A stretch of 64,000 nt of DNA from Chrysopilus asiliformis (Eukaryota; Arthropoda; Insecta; Diptera; Rhagionidae): the NCBI GenBank assembly GCA_964034945.1, contig OZ035960.1, positions 71,938,652 through 72,002,651 of the forward strand, read 5' to 3'. This document shows positions 10,829 to 22,329 of this stretch, in pieces (the first letter of the stretch is position 1; each line of letters starts with the position of its first letter). The notes under the pieces were generated by a model that worked only from the letters and a program-made list of their open reading frames with translations, did no database searches and was not told the origin of the DNA. Both the position numbers and the translations under genes were made by a program.

Positions 10829-11247
10829 TAACAAATTTGCAATCGATGATACTCGATAGTTTGTGGTGACATCCGAACAGAAACTGTTTTATAAGATCCG
10901 GCCTACATTAAGCATTGTTTAGGGTATTTTGTTATGTTAAACTATGTTCAATTATTTTTTTAAAGATCAAAATCAAAATTTTTACTGCCGCTGCTATGCT
11001 GTGTTTGCTGCTTGTAGTACAGATTTCACATTTATACTCTTTTTATGCTTCTCCTTTGTGTGTATTGAATCTGATGTATTGAATGTCATGTTATTTCGTT
11101 CTTTTCGCTGTTAAAAGTGTCGCTCTTAACAGCAAAATCGTTTGCTGTGGTTTCCGACTCTGGTTCTTGGGAACGAAAATGATTTCTATTTAAGTTTTCG
11201 CTTCTTTTTCAAAGCGGTTTGTGGGTCTCGCATAAAAATGAATGAAA
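10829..11247. other. Unassigned intergenic DNA
   Basis: No coding signal was recognised. It contains a short inverted repeat CTGTTAA / TTAACAG near 11108-11132. By position it lies where Helitron sequence would continue if uninterrupted, but no Helitron motif is visible. Confidence 0.4.
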
Positions 11248-11973
11248 GGCCCCTATTGTGAGCTTCGTCAATCGATCGTTGAAATGTCAAATCGAAAAAT
11301 CGGTATTGTGATCATCGATATTATCGTTCGTGAACGATAAAATCGTTCAGTTGGGAACGATGACATTTGTTTGATCGTTGGGTGAAGTTTATGTCAAGTT
11401 AGCGATCTGTGAAGTATTGCAATTACTTTTTTTTTTATCAAAATTAGAGGCTTATAATAAAATGGAAGTATTTGTACACATTAGGAAATTATTAATGAGG
11501 AATATCTTGATCAAAACCTCGATCAAAAATCCAATATAAAAATTGGTTGAAAAAATGAAGATAAATAGGACGAAAGTGGTATAAAAATAATTTAAATAAA
11601 AAATGAACTTAAAAACTGTTTTATTCACATAGAATTGAAATATTGGTCAATTCAAAGAACTCAACATTTGGTGTTTAATATTTTCGGCTTGACGTTGGTT
11701 TGTAAAACCGTATTCTGGTGTAATTTCGCTCATATCGCCATTGTCATCCACCTCCTCTATTTTTTAAGGGAGCTCAATATTGTATTTTCTGCGTTGAAGT
11801 CATTTTTAAACATTAAAATAACTTCAACAATGTGAATTCCCAAACGTCAAACACTAAAAAATTCACAATAACGATTGTTTGAACGATTAACCTTACGTAA
11901 TACCAAATTGTTTTTCGATCGTTCCGGCCAACGATGGTCGATCGAATAGATATCGATAACCGCAATAGGCCCC
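11248..11973 (-). mobile_element. PIF/Harbinger-like nonautonomous element (about 726 bp)
   Basis: The ends are GGCCCCTATTGTGA on the left and, read inward from the right, GGGGCCTATTGCGG. An AAA triplet is present on both flanks, which fits a 3-bp duplication. The interior has CGATCGTT-rich inverted motifs. A minus-strand stretch at about 11640-11830 reads MSEITPEYGFTNQRQAENI, which could be a remnant of a transposase C-terminus. Superfamily is inferred from G/C-rich ends and the 3-bp duplication. AAA is not the usual TWA target, so the call is moderate. Confidence 0.5.
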
Positions 11974-12015
11974 AAAGCCTCGAGCGATGGCTGTTGGTTA
12001 TGATGCACACACATA

Positions 12016-12920
12016 ACACATGGATCAATAAGTCCCGAGACTAACAATGAAAACAACATTTTTTTTGCAAAATTTTTTTTTATTCATCAATATAATCACC
12101 TTTTAGGGTGATACAATCGTCACGCCATGCGTATCCCAAAAAACTGACGCCATGACTTTGCCAGCTGACTGCTGCGTTTTCGGACGCTTCGGACGGCTTT
12201 CGCCAGCTGTGCGCCACTCAGATGACTGCCGCTTCGACTCTGGAGTGTAGTGATGTATCCATGTTTCGTCCATGGTCACGTAACGACGCAAGAAATCTTT
12301 TTTATTGCGAGTAAATAGCGATAAACAGCTTTCTGAATCATCGACTCGTTGCTGTTTTTGTTTCATCGAAAGCAATCGCGGCACCCACTTGGAAAAAACC
12401 TTTTTCATGCTCAATTTTTCATGAAGGATAGTAAATGCACTTCCATATGATATCTGTGTTATCTCAGCAATCTCACGGAGCTTCACTTTGCGATCTTTCA
12501 TTATAATTTTTGTCACTTCACTCACATTTTCCGGTGTAACGGCTTCCACAGGTCTACCCGAGCGTTCCGCGTCATTTGTGTCGGTACGACCACGTTTAAA
12601 CTCGGTAAACCACCGACAAATCGTTGCTTTTGATGGACAAGAGTCCGGGTAACATTTTTCAATCCATTGTTTCGCTTGCACGGTGTTTTTATCCATTAAA
12701 AAACAATGTTTTATCAGAACACGAAACTCGGTTTTTTCCATTTTTTAAACAAACTACAAAACGACTTTACTCCAACCTCGATAACTCAGCTGTTTCTGGT
12801 CCGATCGACTTAAAATTTTGACACGTTTCAAGCAAAGGTTAGTACTCTAGAAAGACGTGGTTACTGGTTTACTACGACCGTCATCTCTGGGTTAGTCTCG
12901 GGACTTATTGATCCATGTGT
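12016..12920 (-). mobile_element. mariner element, internally deleted, with perfect 30-bp TIRs
   Basis: Terminal inverted repeats 12016-12045 and 12891-12920 are identical over 30 bp, beginning ACACATGGATCAATAAGTCC. TA dinucleotides lie on both sides at 12014-12015 and 12921-12922. AATAAGTCCC near the tip is typical of irritans-type mariners. At about 905 bp the element is shorter than the roughly 1.3 kb of complete copies, the missing part being the second half of the transposase. Confidence 0.92.
12103..12741 (-). pseudogene. mariner transposase, C-terminally deleted (212 aa)
   Basis: It starts MEKTEFRVLIKHCFL as in irritans-group mariners. It has two helix-turn-helix segments in the first 110 residues, then WVPRLLSMKQKQQR and the first catalytic aspartate in TMDETWIHH (about residue 169). 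It ends after KVMASVFWDTHG with three unrelated residues and a stop. The second and third catalytic aspartates (DD34D) are absent, so it cannot cut DNA. The deletion joins this point directly to the 3' untranslated end of the element. Full family length is about 345 aa. Confidence 0.92.
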
Positions 12921-12922
12921 TA

Positions 12923-13873
12923 TATAAGTATACATTTCATTAGTAAGAGAGCGATATTTCCCTCCCAGCATTAAAGTTCTGTTCAGGGTTGTGACTTTTG
13001 ATTTTCGAAATCGTAGTAAATCGGCCGAAAAATAGTAGTAGAATCGATGAAATAGTAGTAAATTTATGTAAAACCTTCGTCATTATATATATAACTAATT
13101 TGAACGAAAGACTAGAAATGGGAGCGTTTTGAACACTGTATGTATGATATTTATTTCATACTTCGCTTATCATAAACCAAGCCTCGGCACTGCTTGGCTC
13201 GTCTGGCTCCTCAATACGATAACATTTTTATTCAAATTTTACGAGATTACAATCAATGTATGAACGTTTTTACTCGACTCTCCAACGCAATGATACGTGT
13301 TGGTAGACGACGGCCACTTCGGCAGCCGAAATCAAACGATTGACTAACAATCGATGGAGCGAGCCTACGACAGTCATTCAGTATGATTTCTGCTGTTGAT
13401 GCGTACGGGTGTATAACTTTCCTCTCCAAAATTATAATTGCTTCCCAAAGAACACTGATGTACGAAATTTTTTCGGAAATTTGATTTTTTTAGTTTTCTT
13501 TTTCCATTATGAAGCGCTCATATTCACATTCAAATACTATGTTTTGGGATTGGTAAAACAAATATCTAATAACCACAAATAATGATAACCGTCAATGTCT
13601 AGTTTGCAGTTACATGTCGAATAAAAAATTCAATCTAAAACGCCATTACAACAGCTGTCATAAGTTCGATTTTGCCCGATGCAATAAAGTAGAAAGAGTA
13701 AGACAGGTTGACAACTTAAAGAAAGTTTTTTTAGAGAAATTTCCTTTAGGCGGAACATATGATTCTGAAATTGCATAATGATAAATTGTGTAGTTCACTG
13801 TTCCTAAACGTCTCCATCAAAAGCGAAAGAGCGTAAAAAATGAAAATGATGCGTTTTCTCATTTTGTGTTATC
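12923..13873. other. Unassigned DNA, possible hAT-like remnant
   Basis: It contains CAGGGTTGTGAC at about 12988 and runs of AGTAGTAAAT. Similar AGTAGTAAAT motifs and GCCGAGGCCTG occur at 17745-17784 on the far side of the tandem E elements. The E block may therefore have inserted into one older repeat. No coding region was recognised. Confidence 0.3.
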
Positions 13874-14917
13874 TATATATATAAAAATGGATGTTTGTCT
13901 GTTTGTCTGTCTGTTTGTCTGTTTGTTTGAGATTACAAAACTCAAAAACTACTGGACCGATTTTTACGCGGTTTTTTGCAAAATCATCTGCGTTGCCAGG
14001 AGCAGGTTTTTAGCTATGTAGATTTTCAAAATTCGAAACGGAAGGTCCTGTAAGGATAATGAAAATATCCTTTTTCCCATTTTTCCCCGGAAAAATTTGC
14101 ATTATAGGGTTTTTGGAGTCGCTGATCACGAATCCGGTATTAGATTTTCAAAATTCTAAACGGAAGGTCCTGTAAGGATAATGAAAATATCCTTTTTCCC
14201 ATTTCTCCCCGGAAAAATTTGCGTTATGGGGTTTTTGGGGTCGCTGATCACGAATCCGGTATTAGATTTTCAAAATTCGAAACGGAAGGTCCTGTAAGGA
14301 TAATGAAAATATCCTTTTTCCCATTTCTCCCCGGAAAAATTTGCATTATGGGGTTTTTGGGGTCGCTGATCACGGCTCTGCTGTTGGAATTTTAAAATTC
14401 GAAACGGAAGGTCCTGTAAGGATAATGAAAATATCCTTTTTCCCATTTTGCCCCGGAAAAATTTGCATTATAGGGTTTTTGGGGTCGCTGATCACGAATC
14501 CGGTATTAGATTTTTAAAATTCGAAACGGATTCGAAACGGTAAGGATAACGCAAATATCATTTTTCCAGTTTTTCCTGGGAAAAATCGGCCTTAGGGAGT
14601 TTTCGAGGTCGCTGATCACGAATCCGGTGTTGGAATTTCAAAATTCTAATCACGAATCCGGTATTAGATTTGCAAAGTACGAAACAGAAGGTCCTGTAAG
14701 GATAATACAAATATCCTTTTCCCGTTTTTCCCGGAGAAAATCTGCATAAGGGGGTTTCCGGGGTCACTGATCGCGAATCCGGTGTTAAATTTTTCAAATT
14801 CTAAACGGAAGGTCCTGTAAGGATAACGTCTTTTCCCAAAAGTTTTTAAGTTATTTATGGTTTTTTGGCATTCTAAAATTTATGCAAAAAACTTTTAGCT
14901 GCCAACGAAGGGTCTGC
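13874..14917 (+). mobile_element. Family E repeat, copy c (first of three head-to-tail copies)
   Basis: It starts TATATATATAAAAATGGATG, followed by GTTTGTCTGTC, ACTCAAAAACTACTGGACCG and GCGTTGCCAGGAGCAGG. A run of 122-bp units follows (GAAGGTCCTG at 14041, 14163, 14285, 14407). It ends AACTTTTAGCTGCCAACG then GGGTCTGC at 14917. Confidence 0.8.
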
Positions 14918-17205
14918 TATATATATATAAAAATGGATGTTTGTCTGTCTGTTTGTTTGTGATTACAAAACTCAAAAACTACTGGACCGATTTTTATGCG
15001 GTTTTTTGCAAAATGATCTGCGTTGCCAGGATCAGGTTTTAAGCTATGTTAGATTTTCAAAATTCAAAGCAGAAGGTCCTGTAAGGATAACGAAAATATC
15101 CTTTTTCCCATTTTTCCCCGGAAAAATTTGCATTATAGGGTTTTTGGGGTCACTGATCACGAATCCGGTATTAGATTTTCAAAATTCGAAACGGAAGGTC
15201 CTGTAAGGATAATGAAAATATCCTTTTTCCCATTTCTCCCCGGAAAAATTTGAATTATAGGGTTTTTGGGGTCGCTGATCACGGCTCTGCTGTTGGAATT
15301 TTAAAATTCGAAACGGAAGGTCCTGTAAGGATAATGAAAATATCCTTTTTCCCATTTCTCCCGGGAAAAATTTGTATTATAGGGTTTTTGGGGTCGCTGA
15401 TCACGAATCCGGTATTAGATTTTTAAAATTCGAAACGGAAGGTCCTGAAAGGATAAATATCCTTTTTCCCGTTTTTCCCCGGAAAAATCGGCATAAGGGG
15501 GTTTTTGGGGTCGCTGATCACGGCTCTGCTGTTGGAATTTTAAAATTCGAAACGGAAGGTCCTGTAAGGATAATGAAAATATCCTTTTTCCCATTTCTCC
15601 CCGGAAAAATTTGTATTATAGGGTTTTTGGGGTCGCTGATCACGAATCCGGTATTAGATTTTCAAAATTCGAAACGGAAGGTCCTGTAAGGATAATGAAA
15701 ATATCCTTTTTCCAATTTCTCCCCGGAAAAATTTGCATTATAGGGTTTTTGGGGTCGCTGATCACGAATCCGGTATTAGATTTTTAAAATTCGAAACGGA
15801 AGGTCCTGTAAGGATAATGAAAATATCCTTTTTCCCATTTTGCCCCGGAAAAATTTGCATTATAGGGTTTTTGGGGTCGCTGATCACGAATCCGGTATTA
15901 GATTTTTAAAATTCGAAACGGATTCGAAACGGTAAGGATAACGCAAATATCATTTTTCCAGTTTTTCCTGGGAAAAATCGGCCTTAGGGAGTTTTCGAGG
16001 TCGCTGATCACGAATCCGGTGTTGGAATTTCAAAATTCTAACCGAGAAGTCCTGTAAGGATAACGCAAATGTCCTTTTTCCCATTTTTCTTGAAACAATT
16101 GACACTAAGGGATTTTTGAGGTCGCTGATCGCGAATCCGGTGATCGATTTTTCAAATGCTAAACGGAAGGTCCTGTAAGGATAACGGAAATGTCATTTTT
16201 CCAATTTTTCTCGCAAAAATAGGTTTTGGAATATCACGCCTCTGCTGTTGGAATTTTAAAATTCGAAACAGAAGGTCCTGTAAGGATAATACAAATATCC
16301 TTTTTCCGCTTTTTCGCCGGAAAAATTGGTATTATGGGGTTTTTGGGGTCGCTGATCACGAATCCGGTATTAGATTTTCAAAATACGAAACGGAAGGTCC
16401 TGTAAGGATAAATAACCTTTTTCCCTTTTTTCCCCGGAAAAACTTGCATTATAGGGTTTTTGGGGTCGGTAATCACGAATCCGGTATTAGATTTGCAAAG
16501 TACGAAACAGAAGGTCCTGTACGGATAATACAAATATCCTTTTCCCGTTTTTCCCGGAGAAAATCTGCATAAGGGGGTTTCCGGGGTCACTGATCGCGAA
16601 TCCGGTGTTAAATTTTTCAAATTCTAAACGGAAGGTCCTGTAAGGATAACGGAAATGTCATTTTTCCAATTTTTCTCGCAAAAATAGGTTTTGGAATATC
16701 ACGCCTCTGCTGTTGGAATTTTAAAATTCGAAACAGAAGGTCCTGTAAGGATAATACAAATATCCTTTTTCCGCTTTTTCGCCGGAAAAATTGGTATTAT
16801 GGGGTTTTTGGGGTCGCTGATCACGAATCCGGTATTAGATTTTCAAAATACGAAACGGAAGGTCCTGTAAGGATAAATAACCTTTTTCCCTTTTTTCCCC
16901 GGAAAAACTTGCATTATAGGGTTTTTGGGGTCGGTAATCACGAATCCGGTATTAGATTTGCAAAGTACGAAACAGAAGGTCCTGTACGGATAATACAAAT
17001 ATCCTTTTCCCGTTTTTCCCGGAGAAAATCTGCATAAGGGGGTTTCCGGGGTCACTGATCGCGAATCCGGTGTTAAATTTTTCAAATTCTAAACGGAAGG
17101 TCCTGTAAGGATAACGTCTTTTCCCAAAAGTTTTTAAGTTATTTATGGTTTTTTGGCATTCTAAAATTTATGCAAAAAACTTTTAGCTGCCAACGAAGGG
17201 TCTGC
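14918..17205 (+). mobile_element. Family E repeat, copy d (expanded array, about 2.29 kb)
   Basis: It begins at the base after GGGTCTGC of copy c and ends with GGGTCTGC at 17205. It has the same head and tail as its neighbours but a much longer internal array of about 15 units of the 122-bp repeat. The array includes a 465-bp second-order duplication. Open frames inside repeat the same peptide because of the tandem structure. None has a start, domain or composition suggesting a protein. Confidence 0.8.
16186..17100 (+). repeat. 465-bp higher-order tandem duplication
   Basis: The block beginning GGAAATGTCATTTTTCC at 16186 is repeated at 16651, a 465-bp offset. Identical translated 80-codon frames on the minus strand (16378-16620 and 16843-17085) confirm very high identity. 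Each block holds roughly four diverged 122-bp units. Confidence 0.85.
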
Positions 17206-17713
17206 TATATATATATAAAAATGGATGTTTGTCTGTCTGTTTGTTTGTGATTACAAAACTCAAAAACTACTGGACCGATTTTTACGCGGTTTTTTGCAAA
17301 ATGATCTGCGTTGCCAGGATCAGGTTTTAAGCTATGTTAGATTTTCAAAATTCAAAGCAGAAGGTCCTGTAAGGATAACGAAAATATCCTTTTTTACATT
17401 TTGCCCCGGAAAAATTTGCATTATGGGGTTTTTGGGGTCGCTGATCACGAATCCGGTATTAGATTTTCAAAATTCGAAACGGAAGGTCCTGAAAGGATAA
17501 CGCAAATATCCTTTTTCCCAGTTTTTCCCGGGAAAATTGGCATTATGGGGTTTTTGGAGTCGCTGATCACGAATCCGGTATTAGATTATCAAAATTCGAA
17601 ACGAAAGGTCCTGTAAGGATAACATCTCTTCCCAAAACTTTTAAAGTTATTTATGGTTTTTTGGCATTCTAAAATTTTTACAAAAAACTTTTAGCTGCCA
17701 ACGAAGGGTCTGC
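17206..17713 (+). mobile_element. Family E repeat, copy e (third head-to-tail copy)
   Basis: It has the same 5' head as copy d (GTTTGTCTGTCTG, ACTACTGGACCG) with about three array units. It ends GGGTCTGC at 17713, after which the sequence is TAGTAGTATATG. Confidence 0.8.
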
Positions 17714-17812
17714 TAGTAGTATATGAAGAAACATAAATTTTTTTCGAGTAGTAGTAAATCACTACATACATGGTGCCGAGGCCTGTCATAAACCAATTAT
17801 AAATAAAATTAT

Positions 17813-18040
17813 TATACCCGTATGGAGAAACCGAATAACTCAAAAACGGTGCATGTTATCAAAAAAGTCCAAGAACAAAAGATATTTAGGATATGATTTT
17901 ACATAAAACTCCCATACATTAAAATCCGATTGGAATAAATTTTAAAAAATCTTGTTGAAAAGTTTGACTTCAAAGTAGAATTTTGATACAACTGTTCGCC
18001 GTTCACTTAAATCACCATACGGATTTTCAATAATTGCCAA
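17813..18040 (+). mobile_element. Family B repeat, copy d, internally deleted
   Basis: The 5' tip ATTATACCCGTATGGAGAAACC is fused directly to the downstream CTCAAAAACGGTGCAT region, omitting the microsatellite part. It ends in TTGCCAA without the complete 3' hairpin. Its right edge coincides with the Helitron Rep fragment. Confidence 0.65.
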
Positions 18041-19011
18041 AATATCTATTGGCGATTGTTGTACGCGGATCCACGTCTTGTGGCCGTCTCTACAAGACAG
18101 ACACCTGCTTTTTTGTATCACAGTATAATTGCCGCTTGCGATCTCGTCCATGACTTCCTGCATAAGATTGGAAACTGCTTTGTTAGATTTGTTAATATAA
18201 TTAACAATATAACGGCAACAAGCATAAGCATCCATTACAAACTGAATGTCCATGTTTGCTCGGTGCAAACTTAGAATACAGGGATTGTATGCGTTCAGCA
18301 TAATTGCATCTAAAGATCTTTTGAGAAAAATGGTGGGCTTTTTTAAATTTGCCCGAACCGCCGAAATATAAGAATCTCTAGACATCTCAATATTTCCTAG
18401 AAACGTATCGAATGAGCAATTGGGAATGGACGCGGTTTTAGCTGCTTCATTCAAATATTCTCTAATTTTATCAAAATTTTCGTTATGAGTATTAGAAATT
18501 TCAGAATTGTCGAGTTGAGTAAGAATAATGGTTTTATCCATTGGAGGATATGGCATGCCGAATCGACAAAACTTCTGACCTCTAATTATCCTTAAACAGG
18601 ATCTCGCGTGAGAATGCTTCTGATATACTAAGTATTCTGCCAAATCACTATTCTGGGTGGCCGTAGAAATATGAGTATCAATGAAATTCTCTACAGATCG
18701 GTAAGTCAGTAAATGTCAGAGAGATCAAGACTTGGGGCATTATGAAGCCAGTACAATCCATGCACATGGGGAGAACCACGGTGTTGGAATTCAACACGAA
18801 AATAATAATTGATTACATTAGAATCACCAAAAATTACTCCCGGTTGCTTGAACAGTTGCTTGCTGTTTGAACAGGGTGCGGAAGCGTTGATCAAAATATC
18901 TCGAACACGTGACTGGATCTGATCTAATGAGTCTAGCTTTCGTGTTGAAATCTAAGTTTTCTGCATCACTAGGTGAGATCTCCTTCTTATCAATGACTTT
19001 AGATAATATTA
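18041..19011 (-). pseudogene. Helitron replicase fragment: HUH motif and Rep C-part
   Basis: Read on the minus strand, the fragment starts LSKVIDKKEISPSDAENLDF and has SDPVTC. A frameshift near 18850 follows. Next are VEFQHRGSPHVHGLYWL with the HUH histidines (18750-18780), a second frameshift after LDLSD near 18712, and a long open part. This holds SHARSC, FGMPYPP, ANMDIQFVMDAYACCRYIVN and ASGNYTVIQ. These are the standard Helitron Rep blocks in order. HUH endonucleases nick one strand and start rolling-circle transposition. Two frameshifts make it a pseudogene. The tyrosines expected near YACCRYI-type blocks are present. Confidence 0.88.
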
Positions 19012-19473
19012 GCAGACCCTACGTTGGCAGCTAAAAGTTTTTTGTATAAATTTTAGAATGCCAAAAAACCATAAATAACTTAAAAAGTTTTGGGAAAAAA
19101 TGTTATCCTTACAGGACCTTCCGTTTCGAATTTTGAAATTCCAACTTCAGATTCGTGATAAGCAACCCTGAAAACCTCCCAAAGCCTGTTTTTGCGAGGA
19201 AAATTGGAAAAAGGACATTTGCGTTATCCTTACAGGACTTTACGGTTAGAATTTTGAAATTCCAACACCAGATTCGTGATCAGCGACCCCAAGAACCCCA
19301 CAATGACAATTTTTCCGGGGAAAAATGGGAAAAAGGATATTTGCGTTATCCTTACAGGACCTTCCGTTTCAAATTTTGAAATTCCAACACCGGATTCGTG
19401 ATCAGTGACCCCAGAAACCCCATAATGCAAATTTTTCCGGAGAGAAATGGGAAAAAGGATATTTTCATTATCC
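19012..19473 (-). mobile_element. Family E repeat, copy f, 5' truncated
   Basis: The 3' end GCAGACCCTACGTTGGCAGC is at 19012 on the plus strand. About three 122-bp units follow up to 19473, where the element is cut inside a unit and joined to family D sequence. The outer edge at 19012 abuts the Helitron frame exactly. Confidence 0.7.
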
Positions 19474-19695
19474 ATTTTTTGTCTCCATGTACAAATTGAT
19501 TTTGTGTGAAACTTGACAATAGAAATTTTACAACGATTTTATTTAGTGTAAATTTAACGCCACTCCAAAAAAGCCGAATTTTAAATACGCTATTAATGGA
19601 CATAGTTTGAAATTATTTTTTTCTTTTTAGTGCTTTTTTCTCTTTTCAGTTTTTTTTTAAAGTCGGTTTTATTTTTTTTTATATATATAGATACA
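19474..19695 (+). repeat. Family D repeat, copy a
   Basis: It is recognised by AACGCCACTCCAAAAAAGCC, ATACGCTATTAATGGACAT, TTCTTTTTAGTGC and AAAGTCGGTTTTAT. Other copies are at 37590-37822 (minus), 39125-39272 and 39904-40045. It is noncoding and AT-rich. Together with copy f of family E it forms one composite insert between two adjacent Helitron Rep segments. Confidence 0.65.
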
Positions 19696-19962
19696 AAGGA
19701 GTTCGGACCACTTTGTTTCGGCAGCCGAGAGGGTGATGAAAAAAGTGGGAATTCCAAATTGCCGAATCATAGCAACAACTTTTTTCTTTTCAGATTCCCA
19801 ATGGGATGGGGACGATCTTAAATTTTTAAAATTTTTATACCCTTCGTCGGGCTGTATTAAATTTTCAACGTGACTATCATTAACCAAATCTCCAGCGTGG
19901 GAACGAAACTTTCCAGCTAGCTCCGGCTGCGAGGGTCGCGGTTCATCCTCTTCTGTCCACAC
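19696..19962 (-). pseudogene. Helitron replicase fragment: Rep N-terminal domain
   Basis: The minus-strand frame reads DLVNDSHVENLI, FKNLRSSPSHWESEKKK, MIRQFGIPTFFITLSAAE and TKWSELL. These match the N-terminal block of Helitron Rep, where the sequence usually runs S/P-x-Y/H-W, MIRQLG and PTxFxTxSxAE. It continues across the E plus D insertion into LSKVIDKKE at 19011 without loss of residues that I can detect. Confidence 0.85.
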
Positions 19963-20650
19963 ATCTCACAATAACGTGTATGCTACATTGGGGTTAAAGT
20001 CAGAGCGATAACAGTGGCTTTTCCCACCCCACTTTATCCTGAACCAATTGTAATTTTGTTGCAATGGAGCCAAACCATCACAACCCCTTTATGTTTCTCT
20101 TCTACTTTTAATCAATCACAAACTTTTCAAATCTTGACCGACCCTTACCTTTTCATAGTGATTTCTCCCCCCACTCTTCCTCTAAAAAATTCCTAAAAGT
20201 TCATAATTAAGCCAAATGCTTGATTTTTAAACCATCGAGTGACGCTGAGTCTCCATCGAAAACTTTACTGATCTCGGAAAAAATTATATATAAAAGGAAA
20301 TGAAAAGATGATTTCAAATGAATGCTCTTTTATATTGAATGATAAAAAAATAGAACAACATTTCGTGACACTGTCTACTTCCTAATTAATTTAAAGCGGC
20401 TAACTAAAGTTAACAAAAGCTAACTAAAGCAAAACTAATGTTTGATTTTAGTCACAAAATTTTATAATTTGTCAAAACAAAAAAAAAACATACAGAAAAA
20501 TTTAGGATGTGCGCCGAAACAATTTTTGTTTTCTTTGTTTAGATTGTCTTGATGTCTTCGTTATTACTTCGTCTTATTATTTTTTAATGTTAAGTTTAAT
20601 CGTAAATTTGATAAATTGCTTGGAATTTACGAATCGTCCTTCTTGTTCGT
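19963..20650. other. Unassigned DNA between Helitron pieces
   Basis: No further Helitron motifs were recognised. It contains GTTAACAAAAGCTAACTAAAGC-type short repeats near 20400-20430. It could be intron or inserted repeat. Confidence 0.3.
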
Positions 20651-21777
20651 TGCTACCAAAAATAATCTTTTTGAAATTTAAAAGTATAAAGTAAAAGAAA
20701 AACAAAGCCGTAGTTTAAATTTATTCACAAGGTTCTTGTGTTGCAAAGAAATAAAATGATGACCGTAAGCGAAGATGATGATTTTGTTGATAATGCAGTT
20801 GTTGTTCTTTCGTCGATTATCAATTATAATTTGTGATTTTACTTACAATTGTTGAGTAGTTTTTAGAAGAAAATATGTTGTTTGTATTTGTAGAGATAAT
20901 CCATTTGTTCTCATTGTATTCTTTTAAATGATGAATTTTAACTAGTTCAATTAACTTAAATTATGCTTTTAACCACCAATTACTAATTTATTTTATTTAT
21001 CTTTTCAAATATACACTGATGAAGTTCTAAGTTTTTATGATGCTTCTTTTTATTAGTATTATTTGTTCACTTTTAAATAGCTTATCTAATTCATTTTAAA
21101 CTATTTGCACGTGAAAACCTCTTTATTTTATTTAACTTTTAAAGTTCAAAAATCAAATAATTTGAAGCACATTTTATGTTTACGTACATTGTTTATACCC
21201 GTATGGTGAAACCAAAGGGTATATTAGATTTGCCTTACCGTTTGTAACGCCAAGATCCCGTCATCACACAAAAAAATGAATTACACCATTGTGTTTAGAA
21301 TGATAAAAAAAGTTGAACTTAGCATGTCCGTCCGTCCGTCCGTCCGTCCGTCCGTCCGTCCGTCTGTGGCGCGGATTGAGGGCGCACGGATTGAGCTAGA
21401 GACTTGAAATTTTGCACAGATCCGTTTTTCGTAAAATGCGAGGCCAAGTTCGTTAATGGGCAAAAATGGACCATTACGAAAACGGTTTTTGTGAATATCT
21501 CGAAAACGGTGAATTTTATCAAAAAAGTCCAAGAACAAAAGTTATTTAGGATATGATTCTACATAAAACTCCCATACATCAAAATCCGATTGGAATAAAT
21601 TTTAAAAAATCTTATTGGAAAATTTGACTTCAAAGTGGAATTTTGATACAACTGTTCGCTGTTCACTTAAATCACCATACGGGTTTTCAATAATTGCCAG
21701 ATTGGCAATTATAGCTTTTGTTATGTTTTTCTTTTACTTTATACTTTTAAATTTCAAAAAGATTATTTTTGGTAGCA
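20651..21777. repeat. Perfect 53-bp inverted repeat flanking unique DNA and a family B copy
   Basis: 20651-20703 (begins TGCTACCAAAAATAATC) is exactly the reverse complement of 21725-21777. Between them lie about 490 bp of unrecognised AT-rich sequence and family B copy e, whose 3' end sits against the right arm. Confidence 0.85.
21194..21724 (+). mobile_element. Family B repeat, copy e
   Basis: It has the 5' tip TTATACCCGTATGGTGAAACC, a (TCCG)n microsatellite at 21327-21364, and the 3' ATTGCCAGATTGGCAAT hairpin at about 21694-21710. It ends in TTTTGTTATGTTTTT. Confidence 0.8.
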
Positions 21778-22329
21778 TTTGTTTCTCACATGGATTAAGA
21801 AAAAACTAGCTTTTTTTCCATATCAATGGCTCGCGCGTTCTTTTCACTTTAAAAAAAAATCTCCAAAATTTTCAAAGGAGCAAAGAATTAAAATTCGTAC
21901 TTTTAAATTACAAATTTTTCGAGTCTCCCTCGAGACTTTTGCGCCCATCTGTCGGGTGGCAACTGACTGTCTTTTTTCTTAATCTGGTTTAATTTCAACT
22001 CGGTAAATGAATATACATAGACACCGTAAAATCTGACCATTGGGTGCTATTGGGTGCTAGTTCTATTGAAAAGGGAATTTTTGGTTGCTAAGGCTATGGA
22101 AAAAAAACTCGAAATTAAAGTGTATATAGACGAATGCAATTTAAGAGAATAGAACAATATGCCGAGTTAAGTGACGACAATGATTTTGGAAATTTGGGTA
22201 GCTATAAAAAAAATTTGGAAAATAATTCTAAAAAAAAAGATTTTGTGTGGCACCTTATTGTACCTCGAGCACTTAAATAAAAGGATAACGAATTGAGAAA
22301 AAAAATGACTAACGGCGATCGTTACACAT
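21778..22329. other. Unassigned DNA upstream of the Helitron Rep N-domain
   Basis: No coding motif is certain. On the minus strand this should contain the segment between PRIPFMQ and the Rep N-domain, but the frame after 22330 loses Helitron similarity. Confidence 0.3.

Noticed and set aside
13874..17713. Tandem units as an exon-repeat protein gene
   Set aside because: Stops occur in all frames within units, length 122 is not a multiple of three, and the same units occur in both orientations in unrelated elements.
12988..17784. One hAT element enclosing the E tandems with CAGGGTTG and CAGGCCTCGGC ends
   Set aside because: The two ends are not inverted repeats of each other and no 8-bp duplication was found. 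Kept only as a note.
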